Below, in pieces: positions 12,270 to 22,463 of a stretch of 64,000 bases of DNA. The translations under genes and the position numbers were made by a program. A model generated the notes under the pieces. It was given only the letters and a program-made list of their open reading frames with translations. It was not told the DNA's origin and did no database searches. This DNA is from Myotis daubentonii (lineage: Eukaryota; Chordata; Mammalia; Chiroptera; Vespertilionidae): NCBI RefSeq assembly GCF_963259705.1, contig NC_081844.1, positions 15,733,715 to 15,797,714 on the forward strand. Direction: 5' to 3'. Positions within the stretch are counted from its first letter, which is position 1. The number at the start of each line of letters is the position of its first letter.

Positions 12270-12545
12270 TCAGATACCATTTGTTGGGCATCTTCTGCAT
12301 ACCAGGGACTGTGCCAAATGCCCAACATGTGGCACTCCATTTAATGCATTCCTGCACAACTTCACAGCCCATGGGCCTTCATACACATTCTCTCATTCGA
12401 TTGTCACGACACCTAATAATGTAGGTATTGCTATTCTCCTTTTCTAGATGAGGAAACTGACATTCTAGTAAGTTAAGGCACCTACTCCCGGCTCTGTAAC
12501 TAGTGATGAGGAAATCTGAGGTTAACTCAAGCCTTCTCACTCAGT
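12270..12545 (-). repeat. MIR SINE, near full span, minus strand
   Basis: Reads 'ccatttgttgggcatcttc', 'accagggactgtgccaaat', 'attctctcattcgattgtc', 'tagatgaggaaactgacat' and 'ggcacctactcccggctc', the reverse-complement order of MIR. Confidence 0.75.
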
Positions 12546-12934
12546 GCTCAGAGGCCCAGAGGACTGGAATTTTACTCTCTGGGCTACATAAAATAAAGGC
12601 AGACCTTCCATTCATTCAGAAGCCAGTTGGGCCAAGAGGGAAGGCTGGAAGTTACAGAAGAATTTAAGGGGTGATCCCCCCCAAGCATCTTCCCTTCCCC
12701 CAAGTTGAAGCTATTCTCAACCAAGTGTGACTTGTGGGGAGGCCCAGCTCCTGGACACTCACAGCAGTGGCCTCAAGGTCATTATCATCCTCCCACCCCA
12801 CTTGCCCAAGGCAACTACCCAACAGTTTACCATCCTCAACTCACAGAACTAACCCCTCCCTCCTGTGTGATAACTGTTCTTAGGAAAGGAAGAGGGGTGA
12901 GGAAGGAGGGGTAACCGTATAGGAAAACTTCCTG

Positions 12935-13012
12935 ATGGTGGCAGTGATGATGGTGATGATGATGGTGGTCGTGGTGGTGATGGCAGTGGTGGGTGCCAGT
13001 ATCAGGGCTGAG
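12935..13012. repeat. GAT/GGT trinucleotide-rich microsatellite
   Basis: Impure run of GAT, GGT and GGC triplets (gatggtgatgatgatggtgg in the middle). Confidence 0.85.
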
Positions 13013-13064
13013 CAGCCTTGGCGTAGGAAGAAAGCCTGGTAAATGCATTAGGTGGTGTAGTTTT

Positions 13065-13373
13065 AAAAGCACAATTTTTTGTCCAGCCAGTAGTGGTCAG
13101 TGGCTGAGCATCGACCCATGAACCAAGAGGTCACTGGTTTGATTCCTGGTCAGGGCACATGCCAGGGTTTTGGGCGTGATCCCCGTTGCGGGGGAGAGTG
13201 GGCATGCAGGAAGCAGCCAATTGATGATTTCCTCTTTCACTGATATTTCTATCTCTCTATCTTTCTCCTTTCCCCTCTCTCTCAAATAAAATTTTTAAAA
13301 ACATATTTTTTAAAAATATAAAATAAAATAGGATTCCAGGAACACCTTAATAAAAAATAAATAAAAAGCACAA
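13065..13373 (+). repeat. VES SINE with 10-bp TSD
   Basis: AAAAGCACAA occurs at 13065-13074 and 13364-13373. Between them lies a VES: 'gtggtcagtggctgagcat', 'gaaccaagaggtcactggt', B-box 'ggtttgattcc', 'gggcacatgccagg', a CT-rich segment and A-rich tail. The 3' tail is unusually long and includes a non-A insert (13331-13349). Confidence 0.88.
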
Positions 13374-13374
13374 G

Positions 13375-14054
13375 TTGTATTACCTGGTATTCCTGAATTC
13401 ACATAGAATCTCTGTTACTTGATAGTCCTGTAACCTCAGGCAACTTAGCTGTTTGGATCTGTGTTTCAACTGCAAAAAATAGTAAAATTTTAAAAAGTGG
13501 AAGTGCCTTCCTTAAAGATCTGTTGCAATGGTTAAATGAGATAACACGGGTGGCACCCAGGCGTATTGCCTAGCATGCAGGCTGCTCATAAATGCAGGTT
13601 TTCCTCTCCTTGCCTGCCTCCACCGCACCTGTTCTGCTCCCCAGCTTAGTAATTGGAGAGGCACTCTCCCCAGATGACAGTCCTTCCCAAGAGACCCATG
13701 AAAGGACCAAGCCCCAGCCCAGTATCCCACTCCCAAGCTTGGCAAAACATTGGGTGGCTTGGATCAGGAGAGATAACTCAGTTCCTTAGCAACTAACAAG
13801 CATTTCCCTGTAACGACAAAGACCCTTCACTCAGAATGCTCCCTCTCCCACCCCCTCGCCTCTCCAGGTGTCTGATTTCAGTGCAGGAGTGGGGCTAGAG
13901 CTACCCACACCCCCCAGAGGTCTAGGGGCCTCCTGCCCTACCTTCCCAGCAGTCCTGATATGTTACCTGTAATTATCTCACAGCACCTTTCATCCTGGTG
14001 CTAATTACCTTTCACATTTACCCCCAAGGGCTGCTTCTAGGAGACACATGAGGT

Positions 14055-14055
<1 letters not shown>
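13375..14055. other. Intergenic DNA with MIR remnants and a candidate regulatory patch
   Basis: 13.4-13.58 kb carries a MIR-like segment ('gataacacgggtggcaccc'). 13.96-14.03 kb is a unique AT-motif patch (CTGTAATTATC … GCTAATTACC) that may be a conserved element. No gene seen. Confidence 0.5.
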
Positions 14056-14103
<48 letters not shown>

Positions 14104-14112
14104 TGCACACAC
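14056..14112. repeat. (CA)n microsatellite
   Basis: About 22 uninterrupted CA units, then GCATGCACACACA. Confidence 0.97.
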
Positions 14113-14479
14113 AAATGTCCATATTTCCCCTTCGGAGACCCTCTCCCCCAGCCCATTTTAGAAACAGGAAACTAAGATTGGAGAGAGGATCCAGTTCCTT
14201 CAGGGTTCCCAGGGAGAAGGGAGACCCGGTCCCTGAGTTGCCTGGGGGGTGAGGAGCCCAGGAAGAAGAGCCTTTTGAAAGGACTGCCAAACTGTGCCAG
14301 GACAGAGGTCTCGGCTCTGAATGCTACCTTGCTGCCGCCACACGCAAGCTGTCCTGCTTAACACAGAGAGGGCATTTCAAAGGGAAAAGGAAATACTTTA
14401 ATATAAAAAGAAAGGAAGAGAGAGAGTCAGGAAGAGAAGGAAACAGAAAAGAAGGGCATGGCTGTCGGTCTGATGTCGC

Positions 14480-14605
14480 TGAGAGAACCGCTGGAGACCT
14501 ATTTAGTACCAGTGCTTTCATTCACTGCTGTGTGAGCCTGAGCAAGTCAGTGGCCCTCTCTGGGCCCCCCATTCCTCAGCGATAAAATAGTTTGGGATGG
14601 GTGTT
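14480..14605 (+). repeat. MIR SINE fragment
   Basis: 'gtgagcctgagcaagtcag', 'tctctgggccccccattcc' and 'cgataaaatagtttggga' follow MIR order. Confidence 0.6.
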
Positions 14606-15154
14606 CTCTGAATGTTCTGCAGTCTGTGTGGTTATTTGGGGGAATGGGAGAGAAAGCCACTACCACTGTCCCTTTGGCTGCGAGGTGATGAGAAGCCAGC
14701 AGGACAGAGCAAGAGCCAGAAAACCTGACCAGGAGGCCCAGGTTAAAGAGGAGTTTGTAGATGTGGCAGCTGGAGAGCCTGGGATTTCAGAGGAGCCCCT
14801 TCCCACAAGCAGCAGCCAGCGACAGAGCTCATCCTCCCCAGATCCCAGCCTCAGGAATCCCCACCAGGGACCCTGCTGCAGAGAGGGTGGAGGAGGAGCA
14901 GGACACAGAAGCACCCCGCTCTGTCCTTATGAGCGGGAATCCACCCCACTGCCTCTGACATAAGTCAGCTGGGCAGGAAGCAGAGGGTTCAAAGGAAAGA
15001 GGCTGAGCCTGTCAGAAACGCAGCAGGGCCCTGAGTTCCAACTTTCATTTTCATTCTCATGAAGAAAGCAGACAGTGTGCTAAGTGGGCTTCCCTCAGGG
15101 CCTGAGCAGGAGGGCAAGCATGGGAAGTGCCTCAAAGGAGTCCAGACACCCTCC

Positions 15155-15480
15155 ACCTCCCACACTCACACACACACATTCACTCACTCTCACACACACT
15201 CACACGTTCACTCACTCTCACACACTCACACACACACATTCACTCACACGCACACGCATACACTCATACATTCACTCTCACACTCATTCTCACACACACA
15301 CATTCACTCATACACACACATATACACTCACACATTCACTCACTCACACACATGCGCACACTCATACATTCACTCTCACACTCACACACTCACACATTAA
15401 CTCACTCTCACACACACACATTCACTCATTCTCACCCACATACGCTCACACATTCACTCACACACATACACTCACACATT

Positions 15481-15515
<35 letters not shown>
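15155..15515. repeat. CACA/CACT/CATT minisatellite, ~360 bp
   Basis: Irregular array built from ACACAC, CACTCA and CATTCA words, ending in a pure (CA)n. All three frames stay open in places, giving His/Thr/Ser-rich ORFs that are repeat artefacts. Confidence 0.95.
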
Positions 15516-15516
<1 letters not shown>

Positions 15517-17830
15517 TGGACATATACCTGCACATTATCACAAAGCAACGGATCCCTTATACGTGTGCTGTGGCTGCTACACCAGCACACAGTCAGCCAT
15601 TCTTTAGCATTGGTGGGAACTCGGCTGCATAAGAGCTGAAGGGGCTAGAAGAGAAGGTCCCAGCCCTTCAGAAGCTCTTCCTGTGGGGGAGAGGATGCAG
15701 ATGGACAGACACAAAGACTGTCAGGATCGTGTGACTGTGAGGCCTGTCGGAGTCCAGCACTAGAAGAGGCAGTGGGAAGACAGGCTAACAAGTAGGAGGG
15801 GGAGGCATTCCAGCCAGAGGATGGGGCAGCCTGTAGAGGGAAAGGGGCTCGAGGAGAGAGGCCCGACAGGTGGTGAGCTCCTACAGGAAAGACACCCATG
15901 AAGAGAAAACTGCTGGCCCCCAGCCAATGCTCCCACCGGGACATGCTCACACTTTAGTCCCCTAACCTGCCCCCAAACCTGATCCACAGACGCCACCTGC
16001 ATCTGCCCCCACAAGGACACTGGTCACCACTGTCCAGAGCTTGCCATCCTCCTCCACAGCCCAGGAAACGGGCATGCTCGTCTACACATATACCAACGTG
16101 CGCGCACGCCTAGACACACCTCTACTATACGCATCCTGAACACACACACACACACACACACTGTAAATACACCAGCCCACACAAAATCACATGGTGTATG
16201 CTCCCGCTAGACACTCCGAGGTTTCGACTCTGCCAAGCTCTTTCTAGACAACCGTGCAAGCTGTGTGTGCGTGCACTGTTCAGCCTGGGCCGTCGCCACT
16301 GTAGGATTTGCACGCACATGCAGTCTCCATATATGCACGTCCACTTCATTCACAACCTACATACATTCCAGCCCACATTAACACAGACACACCACCCTTT
16401 GGATTGAACTGTGGACCAGATAAGGCCTAACTCCGGCTCTCACTTTTCAGTCTTCTGATATAGCAAGTGGTTGGGGTGGGGCAGTTGTGGAGGATTTGTG
16501 TGTGCACAAGGGTGGGGTGGGTGGGTAAGGGAAGGTTCTGCAGAGGATGGGACCCAGGCCTTCCCCTGAAGTCCACAAGGAAGGCACCCAGACACAACCA
16601 GCAACCTGACCTCTGGGCCCTCCCTGGCTGCCAGGCTAGGGAAAGAAGAAGCTAAAAGTGGCTTCTGAATTGCTAAATCAGTCCTCAGTGGAGAAGGGGA
16701 AACGCGTCAGTTCCCTGGGGAAGTGGCGGAGCCCAGGGTGGCCACAGGCCCAGGGTTTCTACTCCGATGGAAAAAAAGTTGCTCAAATAGATCTGACGCT
16801 TTGTTTTCGAACCCAAAATACCCTGTGTCTGCAGGCGGAAGTGTGACCGCGGGAGGGAAGTGGGGCAAGAGAGGAGGGTTAGTTTCCATTGCGGCGACTT
16901 TTTCTTTCGTTTGGGGTCTAAAAGAAGCTCTCCCAGCGATCCGGGAAAGTGTTTGGGCAAGAGGGGAGTGTGGCTCTGAGATTGGGGCTGGGGTACCCAC
17001 AGCCACAGTCACCCTGGGCCCGCCACCCTCCCTCCCCTGGAGGCCTGGGCGAAGGACTGCATCCCCAGGGGCTGTCAGAACTTTCAGGCCACCTGCTGGC
17101 AGGCGGGAGAGCCAAAGGGGAAGAGGGGCTGACGCCAGGACTAAAGGGACCAGTCGCAGGCAACTTTGGCTTCAGAGACTTTCCTGAGTGGACTTTGATA
17201 TAATTTTTTAAACAAAGATCTTATTTACATAAACAAATTTAAAGATCATCCAATAAGTTGGCTGGGCTACAGCACAGACCCACATATTCCTGTTCAGGAC
17301 TTGAAGGTCAATGGTACTCATGCTAGCTCCAAAATCTCAACCTGCACTCCCATCACTCTCTCACCTTATACTGACTTATTTTTCCTTATGTCACTTATCA
17401 CCACCTCGTATATGTTTACTTATTGTCCTCCCTACCCTGAACACTCATCAGACCTTGTCTCTCCACAGCAAGAACTTGGGCTGTTTTCCTCACAGCTGTG
17501 TTCCCAATGCCTGACACACAGCAGGTGCACAATAGATGATTGTCAACTGTTGGAAACAATAGGGAGGAGGGACGCAGTTCTATTGCCTCATGGGGACTTC
17601 TTAATCCCAAAATCCTGAGGCCTGCAACACACCAGACACCCGGTGCTGGGTGGGGGCTGAGAGGGTACAGTGGGAATACAACACAAAATCAGAAGCGCTT
17701 CCAGACCTTCTGGAAGGTTCGGTGCAGGAGGGTGGCAGGCAGATATTTATCAAAGCATTGCACAATGAATGTAAAAGGTCAGCAGGATTAAGGCGACTTA
17801 GGAGCGGTGTTGGTCTGTCACCTGGGCTAT
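15516..17830. other. Intergenic DNA
   Basis: No gene recognised. Contains a (CA)n at about 16.14 kb and a moderately CpG-containing unique block (16.69-17.2 kb). A LINE2-type 3' fragment (17.33-17.56 kb) shows 'tgacttatttttccttatg', 'ttgtctctccacagcaag' and 'cctgacacacagcaggtgc'. Confidence 0.55.
17330..17560 (+). repeat. L2 LINE 3'-end fragment
   Basis: Ends with 'caatgcctgacacacagca' and 'caatagatgattgtc', the L2 terminal 'cctggcacatagtaggtgc … caataaatg' pattern in diverged form. Confidence 0.65.
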
Positions 17831-18085
17831 CTGCCGGTTTGGCTCAGCCGATACAGCATCGGCCTGTGGACCGAAGGGTCCGGTGTGATTCCAGTCAAGG
17901 GCATGTACCTGGATTGCAGGCTCTCCCCTCCCTCCACCCCTCTTCCCCCACCCCTGCAGGAGCCCTGGTCAGGGCGCATGCAGGAGGCAATCAATCTGTG
18001 TGTTTCTTTCACATTGATAGTTCTCTCTGTCTTTCCCTCTCCCACTCTCCCTAAAAATCAATGGGAAAATATCCTCGGGTTAGAG
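17831..18085 (+). repeat. VES SINE
   Basis: 'gccggtttggctcagccga' (A box), 'catcggcctgtggaccgaa', B-box-like 'ggtgtgattccagtcaag', 'ggcatgtacctgg', 'gcatgcaggaggcaatcaat', CT-rich stretch and 'aaaatatcctcgggttag' tail. A C-rich stretch in the middle (17.93-17.96 kb) is non-standard. Confidence 0.9.
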
Positions 18086-18295
18086 GTGACTGAGCTGCAG
18101 GATGAACGTCCTCGGGACATCATAGTCCAAGAGAAAAGGATCCTGGAGTGTGTGGCGCGGCGGCGGGAGGGGGTTCTGAGCACTGGCACCCCCACACTGG
18201 ATTGGACCTGGTGGCCCAGGGCCTGTGAACCCAGCTGCAGTTCAGAGGCGGCTTTGCGCCCTCGGTGCCTGGGTAAATTTACTGGCTTTTAATGA

Positions 18296-18905
18296 CGACA
18301 GGGTAATCACCCTAATGAAGAACTCCCTCCGGGCTGGGGCAGCCAGACTGCGATGAGGCAAGCCGCCAGTGACTCACGCTGACTGTGCCTGGATCCTGCT
18401 GCCACTGGGCGCGCAGCGCCACTGGCCTCCTTCCCTGCTCCGCGCGCCCCTCCAGCCCCCTCTGGGAGGCCTGCAAAACGCTGCTCCGCTGGGCTGGGAT
18501 GGCAACCCCCGCCGCGCCCACTGCTATCCTGGCGGGCCAGGCCGGTGCTGAGACTTCTTGCTCCGCCCTGTGCGTCTCCTCCCCACTCACAGCCTCAGTT
18601 CCCCCGCGGCCTGGGGCTGGGAGGGAGTGGGCCAGCTCTGGTGTGCTCAGCACCCGCTGATGATCCCAGGCTCTGCTGGGCTTTGCATCCACCCCCCTGG
18701 CCCCACTTTCTCCGCCAGTGCCTCGGTTTCCCCGGACTGAGTAGCAGTAGCTCAAGATTCTCCACACCACCCCCCACCCTGCCCCCGGGTGGCGGGAGTA
18801 TTAATTACAGTTTATTCCCAGCTTTGAAGATGAAAAATGCCAAGGATCATTACCACTCAATTAACGGGGCTATTACCACTTGAGTTTATGTCTGATTAAT
18901 CCTGC
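18296..18905. promoter_or_regulatory. Candidate conserved enhancer: clustered homeodomain-type motifs
   Basis: GGGTAATCACCC (18301-18312, near palindrome), an AP-1-like TGACTCA (18370-18376), then around 18.8-18.9 kb TATTAATTACAG, GATCATTACCACT, CAATTAACGGGG, GCTATTACCACTT and GATTAATCC. This density of TAAT cores in otherwise GC-rich unique sequence resembles developmental enhancers. The function and target are unknown; EGR3 is the nearest promoter downstream. Confidence 0.3.
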
Positions 18906-21904
18906 TCCACCCCCACCCTGGAATCCATGTTGCCTTGGAGGCCTCCAGCTCCATTCTTCTCCTGGATTTCACACTGGGAGTAACCCCCTTTCCTGTTCCT
19001 GCTAATTGCAACAGGAATGGGGCCTGGTAGAGTGTCTGGCACAGTCATACTTCAACAAATATTTATGGAGCAGCCATAAGCGCACTGGAGCTGGGGATAG
19101 AGCAGCGGAGAGCACAGACCCAGCCCCTGCCCTCCTGGAACTCGCTTTCTCCTAGGACCTAGGTGCCCAGAAGCCTGATGGGATCCAGCACACCCAGGCC
19201 CAGTGCTGCCTCCCTTCTTCCCCTGGAGGATTTCTCACTTGTCCACACAGCAAACCAGTCAGGCCTGGGCCAGGCACTAAGAGAGAAGTCCGGGAAGGAC
19301 AATGCTAATGGGTTCCAGTTTTAGAGGTGGAAAAAAATAAAGTTAACATGAAAATGGGGGGATCACCTTTCCTAGCACAGAATACCCCCTGCCCTCCTCT
19401 CGCCTCCCCTCCCCTCCCCTTCTCCACCTCCTCTCTGCTCCACTCCTCACTTAGGGGTCTTAGTCCCACCTCAAAGCCTTCACCAAGCCTCCCTCCCCCC
19501 AGTCAGGACTCCCCCTCTCCCTGAACAAGTCCCTTCTGCCAGCAGGCGGTGGCCCTTCCTCCTCTGAGCTCCCTGCTCGCACCTCCTTTGAGACATTGTC
19601 CTGTGTACCATGACTTCCACCAGAGTCTCACTTCCCACTTCTCTTTAAACTGCCCACTCCTGGCCGACAGCAGGACCCCAGACTCAAGTCTGTTCCCTCC
19701 ACAGAGTGCACAGGAAGTGCTTCCTACATGTTTCTCATTGAAAGAGAGGTAAGTCCCAGACCTAGGAGCACCCACCCCTCCACCCCGCCCCCCCACACAC
19801 ACACACACAAAATGAAACTTGGGTGAACAATGGATGCGCATCCTCTGTGTGGGGGGAGGAGTCCGTGCCGGGGCCATAGAGAAGAAAGGACCTCGTGGGA
19901 AGGGCCCAGTGGATCCAACTGCTGCTCAAATAGACCATGTTTCAGAATTACCATCATGAGCACTGGAACGGGGTCAACAGAGTCTGATGGAGCAAACGCT
20001 GGGCACAAGAGACAAAGAGGAATAAGACTCAATCCCTGCCCTAGGGGAGCGTGATACCATCTTCCGTCTTCCAGTAACTTTCAGGGTGATCTTGGGCCAA
20101 ATAATTCTGCAATTGGAGAGGGGGAGATCGTGCCCCTTCTCCTTTGCCCACCTGCCCTGAGCCCTGACAGGGAAGCTCATGCTGATGGGCAGACATCGCT
20201 GCATTGTGCCCGCGGCCCTCAGGGGGATGGGATGGGGCCAGGAGCAGCATCAGTCTTTACCCCAGTGGCTGTGAAAAGCAGTTCATTTTCTAGGAGAGCT
20301 AAGGCATGGCAAAGGTAGGGAAGCCATGCCTACGCTATCTAGTGAGAGGTAGTTAATACAACTGAGGAGCTCCAATTCTGGGCCCAAGAGAGGCACTAAC
20401 TGCTTTTCCCGAGAGAGGTTTGTGACCGCATAGAACTACTAAGAACCCAAAAGGCTGCCTCCCACTCCTCACCCTGAGGAAGGAGGCAAAGGGCCTGCTA
20501 GTTTGAGGCTGGGGCCTAAGAGACAAGGATCTAAAGACCACAGCTCTCTCTGGTTTCCCAAAGGCTTTCCTTACAGGACAAGGAGGAGAGGAACCTGCCA
20601 GCCTCTGGGATCCAGCCCCGGCCCGTGGCTGAATCCTGCCCCCAGCAAGAGGCTGGCTGTGGGGAGAGCAATGGGAAGAGCCTGCTCTGAAAGCTTTTCT
20701 CACCTCTCTCTCCCTCTTTTTCGATCTCTCACTCCCTCTGTGCTCCCCTGACTGCCTCCTCCTTGGCCCCCCACATTCACACCTTTTCTGGTTCATTTCA
20801 GATGACAAAGTTCCTCTTTCCAAAAAGCCCCATCCCCCAAGAGTCCTTTCTGCAGAGACACCATCCTTTCCCAGCTGAGTAGGGGGGCTGTCCCACGGCG
20901 GCCCCCAGGGGCATGACAGGCCATCTGAGCACATGACTCCACTTACCCTGTGAGAACCCCTGAAAAGTTCCCATTACAAGCTCTCATCCCCTGACCCATC
21001 CCTTCTCCCCCTGCAGATCCCAGCCCAATCCTTTCAAGACCCCAAACTTATCAGGAATATCTCAGTGCTCCTCCCCACCCTCCCTGCAACAGAATCCGAA
21101 ACATGTGCCTTAACAGAGCTGGGGGGCATGTAGAGATCGGTTATCCAGTGCAGCCCCTACCAGAAGCCCAGGAACGCCCCGAGTCACATAGATCATTGGT
21201 GGCATAACCCACACCCCGGATTCCTGGAGCAGGGCTTGTACTTTCCCTAATGTTCCCAAGTCTCCCCTTCCATTTTAACTTCTTTCTTCCCTCCCTGCCC
21301 CAGATCAGCCCAGCCTGGCCCTGAACTCTCATCCTCTTGACAGTCCTCATCCCTGACCCCTTGCAGTTTCTCACTGCCTTGGAGGGGGGCTCTCCAGGAC
21401 CAGCAAAAGTATTTTGTAACAGGACTTCCTCCTTTAGTCACCAGCCTCTCCCAAAATCTTGAGAGTTTTGTCAATGCTCAACCGCTTGAAGTGTGATAAA
21501 AAAAAACACACCCCAATTTAACATGATTATAATGAGTTAGTTTGAGCTTAGGCACAAACAGGTGTTTAAGATGGGCATATATGATTGGCTGGGAAAGGAT
21601 CCTATGACCTCTGAGACAGCAGTGGTACTGGAGCTCAGAGTGGTGTAGTTTCCATTCCACCTACTGGGAGCCCAGGGAACGTTGGTCCCCTTGACCTCCC
21701 TGAGTGCTATAACCCCTTACTGTCCTGGATGGGGGCCCCTCCTCTACCCCATGCTGGGTCCCAGGGGTAAAGGGAGGCAACGCTGCAGCTAGCCTTTCTT
21801 CTCCTCATTGCCTTCACCAGTTCTATACCCAGCTCTCCTCTTATCCACATCTGCCATCTCATTTCTTTCTGACAGCCATAATGGGGACAAAGAGCACAAT
21901 TAAG
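18906..21904. other. Intergenic DNA
   Basis: No gene seen. Holds an old repeat of the 'caacaaatatttatggagc' type at about 19.05-19.14 kb, a CT-rich block at 19.38-19.5 kb, a short (CA)n at 19.79 kb, and otherwise unique sequence. Confidence 0.55.
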
Positions 21905-22131
21905 AGTAGTAGCTTTGGCCTGGCCAGCGTGGCTCAGTGGTTGAGCAACAACCTATGAACCAGGAGGTCACAGTTCAATTCCCAGTCAGGGCATGTGCCC
22001 AGGTTGCAGGCTTGATCCCCATTGTGGAGTGTGTAGGAGGCAGTCAATCAATGATTCTCTCTCATCATTGATGTTTCTATCTCTCTCTCCCTTCCTCTCT
22101 GAAATTTAAAAAAAAAAAGTAGTAACTTTGG
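21905..22131 (+). repeat. VES SINE with 14-bp TSD (one mismatch)
   Basis: AGTAGTAGCTTTGG (21905-21918) and AGTAGTAACTTTGG (22118-22131) flank 'cctggccagcgtggctcag', 'aaccaggaggtcacagttc', 'ggcatgtgcccaggttgc', 'tgattctctctcatcattg' and a poly-A tail. Confidence 0.93.
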
Positions 22132-22250
22132 AGTCATAAGGCTCTAAGTTCAAATGTCAGTTCAGCCACTTCCTGGCTAGGTATCTTCCAACTAACTATT
22201 CAGACTCTTTCCAATGCCTTACATTCTTTATTTTTTAAAAAAATGTTGCT

Positions 22251-22463
22251 TGCCCCGCCAATGTGATTCTGTGGTTGAGCACCAACCTATGAACCAGGAG
22301 GTCACAGCTCAATTCCAATCAGGGTCCCAGAGGCCCGGGGGTGGGGGGTGGGGGGGAGCGGTCCTGCAGGAGGCAGTCAATCAATGATTCTCTCTCATCA
22401 TTGATGTTTCTATCTCTCTCTCTTTCTCCCTTCCCCTCTGAAAGCAATAAAAAAAATTTTTTT
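22251..22463 (+). repeat. VES SINE, second of a close same-strand pair
   Basis: Shares with the copy 120 bp upstream 'atgaaccaggaggtcacag' and 'gcagtcaatcaatgattct'. Its middle section is replaced by a G-rich stretch (GGGGGTGGGGGGTGGGGGGG at 22338-22357). The short flanking word AATGTTG on both sides may be the TSD. Confidence 0.9.

Larger units (their letters stand above)
10850..13064. other. Intergenic DNA, PEBP4-EGR3
   Basis: No gene seen. Contains a C14 run joined to (CA)n at 11145-11176, a motif-rich unique patch at 11.7-12.0 kb (GTAATTGG, AAAATCGGATG, GAACAAAGATGG) and a minus-strand MIR at about 12.27-12.54 kb. Confidence 0.6.

Noticed and set aside
15155..15515. Possible CRISPR-like regular repeat array
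   Set aside because: The repeats are short irregular CA/CACT words without spacers; a eukaryotic minisatellite.
15059..15639. Overlapping His/Thr/Ser-rich ORFs of 113-182 codons
   Set aside because: Caused by the CA/CACT minisatellite, which lacks stops in several frames.
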